A stretch of DNA of 13,313 nucleotides from Oscillospiraceae bacterium (GTDB lineage Bacteria; Bacillota; Clostridia; Oscillospirales; Oscillospiraceae): positions 1-13,313 of the forward strand of contig CACXHI010000247.1 of assembly GCA_902767395.1 (NCBI GenBank). The letters are read 5' to 3'. The notes under the pieces are model-generated. The model searched no databases. It was not told the origin of the DNA and saw only the letters and a program-made list of their open reading frames with translations. The position numbers and the translations under genes are program-made. The number at the start of each line of letters is the position of its first letter. Position 1 is the first letter of the stretch. Below, piece after piece: positions 12,870-13,313 of this stretch.

Positions 12870-13313
12870 TTACTGCTTTCCAATCAGCAGCTCCGCAATC
12901 TGAATGGCGTTCGTGGCGGCGCCCTTGCGGAGCTGGTCGCCGCAGCACCAGAGGCAGAGACCGTCCTCGTCGGTCAGATCGGGGCGGATGCGGCCGACGT
13001 AGACCAGATCCTGATCGGAGGTGTCCAGCGGCATGGGGTACTGCTTCTCCGCCAGATCGTCCACCAGCTTGCAGCCGGGGGCGTACTGGATGGCGCGGCG
13101 CGCCTCATAGACGGAGGGCCGGTGCTCGAACCGAAGCTTGAGCGAAATCGAATGGCTCCGCACCACGGGAACCCGGACGCAGGTACAGCTCACGTTCATC
13201 TTCGGCAGGTGCAGAATCTTCCGGCCCTCATACTGGAGCTTCATCTCCTCGGAGGTGTAGCCCGCCTCCTGCTCGCCGCCGATCTGGGGGATCAGGTTGA
13301 AGGCGATCTGATA
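12870..13313 (-). CDS. asd: Aspartate-semialdehyde dehydrogenase, C-terminal part (5' end outside window)
   Basis: Asd reduces aspartyl phosphate to aspartate semialdehyde with NADPH, the branch-point step to lysine/diaminopimelate, threonine and methionine. The last 147 codons are visible and the frame is open to the window edge. Typical features are YQIAFNLIPQI at the start of the visible part, EAGYTSEEMK, the substrate/catalytic stretch CTCVRVPVVRSHS (with the Arg and His of the active site), YPMPLDTSDQDLVYVGRIRPD, and the C-terminal dinucleotide-contacting stretch DQLRKGAATNAIQIAELL. The nucleophilic Cys lies in the missing part. The ending at GKQ is a normal family length. The only visible neighbour is convergent; any dap operon would lie beyond the window, downstream of the hairpin being excluded. 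Confidence 0.95.
   Translation of the reverse strand, partial: YQIAFNLIPQIGGEQEAGYTSEEMKLQYEGRKILHLPKMNVSCTCVRVPVVRSHSISLKLRFEHRPSVYEARRAIQYAPGCKLVDDLAEKQYPMPLDTSDQDLVYVGRIRPDLTDEDGLCLWCCGDQLRKGAATNAIQIAELLIGKQ

Overview
The window looks like chromosomal housekeeping DNA from a GC-rich Gram-positive of the Clostridia, most likely an Oscillospiraceae-type gut anaerobe. The support is strong AGGAGG-type ribosome sites, a SigA-like primary sigma factor without the long proteobacterial insert, a CarD-family regulator of the clostridial type, a MarR plus heterodimeric ABC exporter operon, and short dispersed intergenic repeats. There are no phage, transposase, CRISPR or RNA genes, and the genus cannot be fixed from the sequence alone.

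Layout. (1) 1-3860, minus strand: a marR regulator followed by two overlapping ABC exporter half-transporters, the second cut by the window edge. A TG-extended promoter carries a SlyA-like operator just downstream of its -10 box. (2) 3874-5368: primary sigma factor gene rpoD (minus) with its own strong promoter, a roughly 135-nt leader and a terminator hairpin. (3) 5410-6907: tadA (plus, tRNA deaminase) converging on a polytopic membrane protein of unknown function (minus) that has a near-perfect sigma-A promoter and a textbook terminator. (4) 7096-8592: two divergent genes for small membrane-tethered extracytoplasmic proteins, neither firmly recognised. (5) 8655-10028: an M20-family amidohydrolase resembling AbgA. 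(6) 10072-12774: carD (minus) divergent from prmA (plus), which is followed, probably in one operon, by a membrane-anchored DUF4015-type glycosidase-like protein. (7) 12809-13313: a 28-bp perfect hairpin and then the 3' part of asd (minus; aspartate-semialdehyde dehydrogenase).

The genes form several independent units: drug or toxicant export under autorepression, transcription (rpoD, carD), translation (tadA, prmA), envelope-associated proteins and amino-acid biosynthesis (asd).

The most unusual feature is intergenic. Degenerate tandem repeats with an exact 7-bp period, in several unrelated sequence versions, sit at the 3' ends of genes, as do short hairpin repeats. Five stop codons (tadA, the 6110-6907 gene, the 7996-8592 gene, the M20 gene, carD) lie inside one of these repeats, so the repeats form the gene ends and, in some cases, the last residues of the protein. 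The longest array has twelve heptads (6992-7075).
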